Positions 63,575 through 64,000 of a stretch of 64,000 bases of DNA are shown here, in pieces. Source of the stretch: Hippophae tibetana. Lineage: Eukaryota; Streptophyta; Magnoliopsida; Rosales; Elaeagnaceae. The stretch is taken from NCBI GenBank assembly GCA_037013495.1, contig CM072808.1, positions 12,067,319 through 12,131,318 of the forward strand, given 5' to 3'. Every line of letters starts with the position of its first letter. The stretch's first letter is position 1. The position numbers and the translations under genes were made by a program. The notes beneath the pieces were generated by a model. It was not told where the DNA came from and made no database searches. It saw only the letters and a program-made list of their open reading frames with translations.

Positions 63575-64000
63575 TGATGACTATATGAAAGTAGAATCAT
63601 TAGCGCATTTTTTTACTTAATATTTACTTATTTTATTTAATAAATAGTATTTTTATGGCCAAAAAATTAAAATATAAACTTTTTAGTAAAAAGTGGTGAA
63701 AATATAATTTTTGAAATTTGTTTTGGAATTTTTATGAATGTTTAACGTAGGACGAATTCGAAGCTGTCGCGTGGTATGTTATGCAAGTAGAAGAGCTGAT
63801 TGGGCTAGCCACGCAGATGCCACGCAAGCACTGAGAGTGAATCATGTTACCCCACATGTGAGGAGGACAAAATGTGTGCCACATGTTAGCATGGCATTCA
63901 GAAATTGGTTAACGCACCATCCCATGTGTCTCTATGCCATTGCTCCACGTGCTCCACCCGTGTGTAAATCATCCATTTCCATGAATCACGTAGTTGTACG
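63575..64000 (+). repeat. Family A LTR, start only, cut by window edge
   Basis: It starts TGATGACTATATGAAAGTAG and follows the family A LTR (compare 32,810 onward) to the end of the window. Whether it is a 5', 3' or solo LTR cannot be told. Confidence 0.72.

Noticed and set aside
1-64000. CRISPR arrays, operons, rRNA genes
   Set aside because: No direct-repeat and spacer pattern, no prokaryotic gene layout and no rRNA signature. The content is plant nuclear.

Overview
This window is AT-rich, repeat-dense nuclear DNA from a flowering plant, probably a eudicot (inference). The evidence is plant-type LTR retrotransposons of the Athila-like Ty3/gypsy and Ty1/copia groups, a plant L1-type LINE, an endogenous pararetrovirus, and one host gene fragment with plant-style introns. 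No bacterial or organellar gene set is present. Almost all long open frames are pieces of decayed mobile elements.

Left part. Bases 1 to about 2,880 hold a decayed Caulimoviridae copy on the minus strand, with movement-protein and coat-protein regions, running off the left edge. Bases 3,530-9,502 are one old, structurally complete copia element whose leader carries an antisense tRNA-Asp-like sequence. Bases 10,270-11,736 are a lone gypsy LTR of family B. Bases 12,090-15,160 hold a relic of a plant transposon-associated protein (N-terminal putative gypsy-type transposon domain, coiled-coil tail), split by a solo LTR of family D with a perfect 5-bp target duplication.

Centre. A minus-strand Athila-like element of family C (C1) spans about 16,118-24,338. 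A nested stack follows. Element C2 (plus) was entered by element A1 (26,446-40,890). A1 was itself entered by a solo LTR of family A (32,810-34,349) and, inside its 3' LTR, by a shortened family B element (36,432-40,120). C2 resumes at 40,891 and ends with its LTR at 43,654. A LINE 3' half (about 44,640-47,180) abuts a minus-strand family B element (about 47,200-50,670), which interrupts the 3' end of another family A element ending at 52,907.

Right part. The only recognisable host gene is at 54,689-55,630 on the minus strand: the last three coding exons of an EamA/DMT-type transporter (SLC35F5-like). Its upstream exons are not seen in the window. Further right are a truncated family D LTR, a short minisatellite, a second coiled-coil relic, and element C3, whose 3' internal region was entered by a family B copy carrying inverted LTR arms. 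A family A LTR begins at 63,575 and runs off the right edge.

Family labels A-D are mine, assigned by sequence likeness within the window. All four LTR families begin with a short stem-loop of unrelated sequence. Families A and B have clear primer sites matching the 3' end of tRNA-Asp, family C has a weak one, and no internal region is attached to family D.
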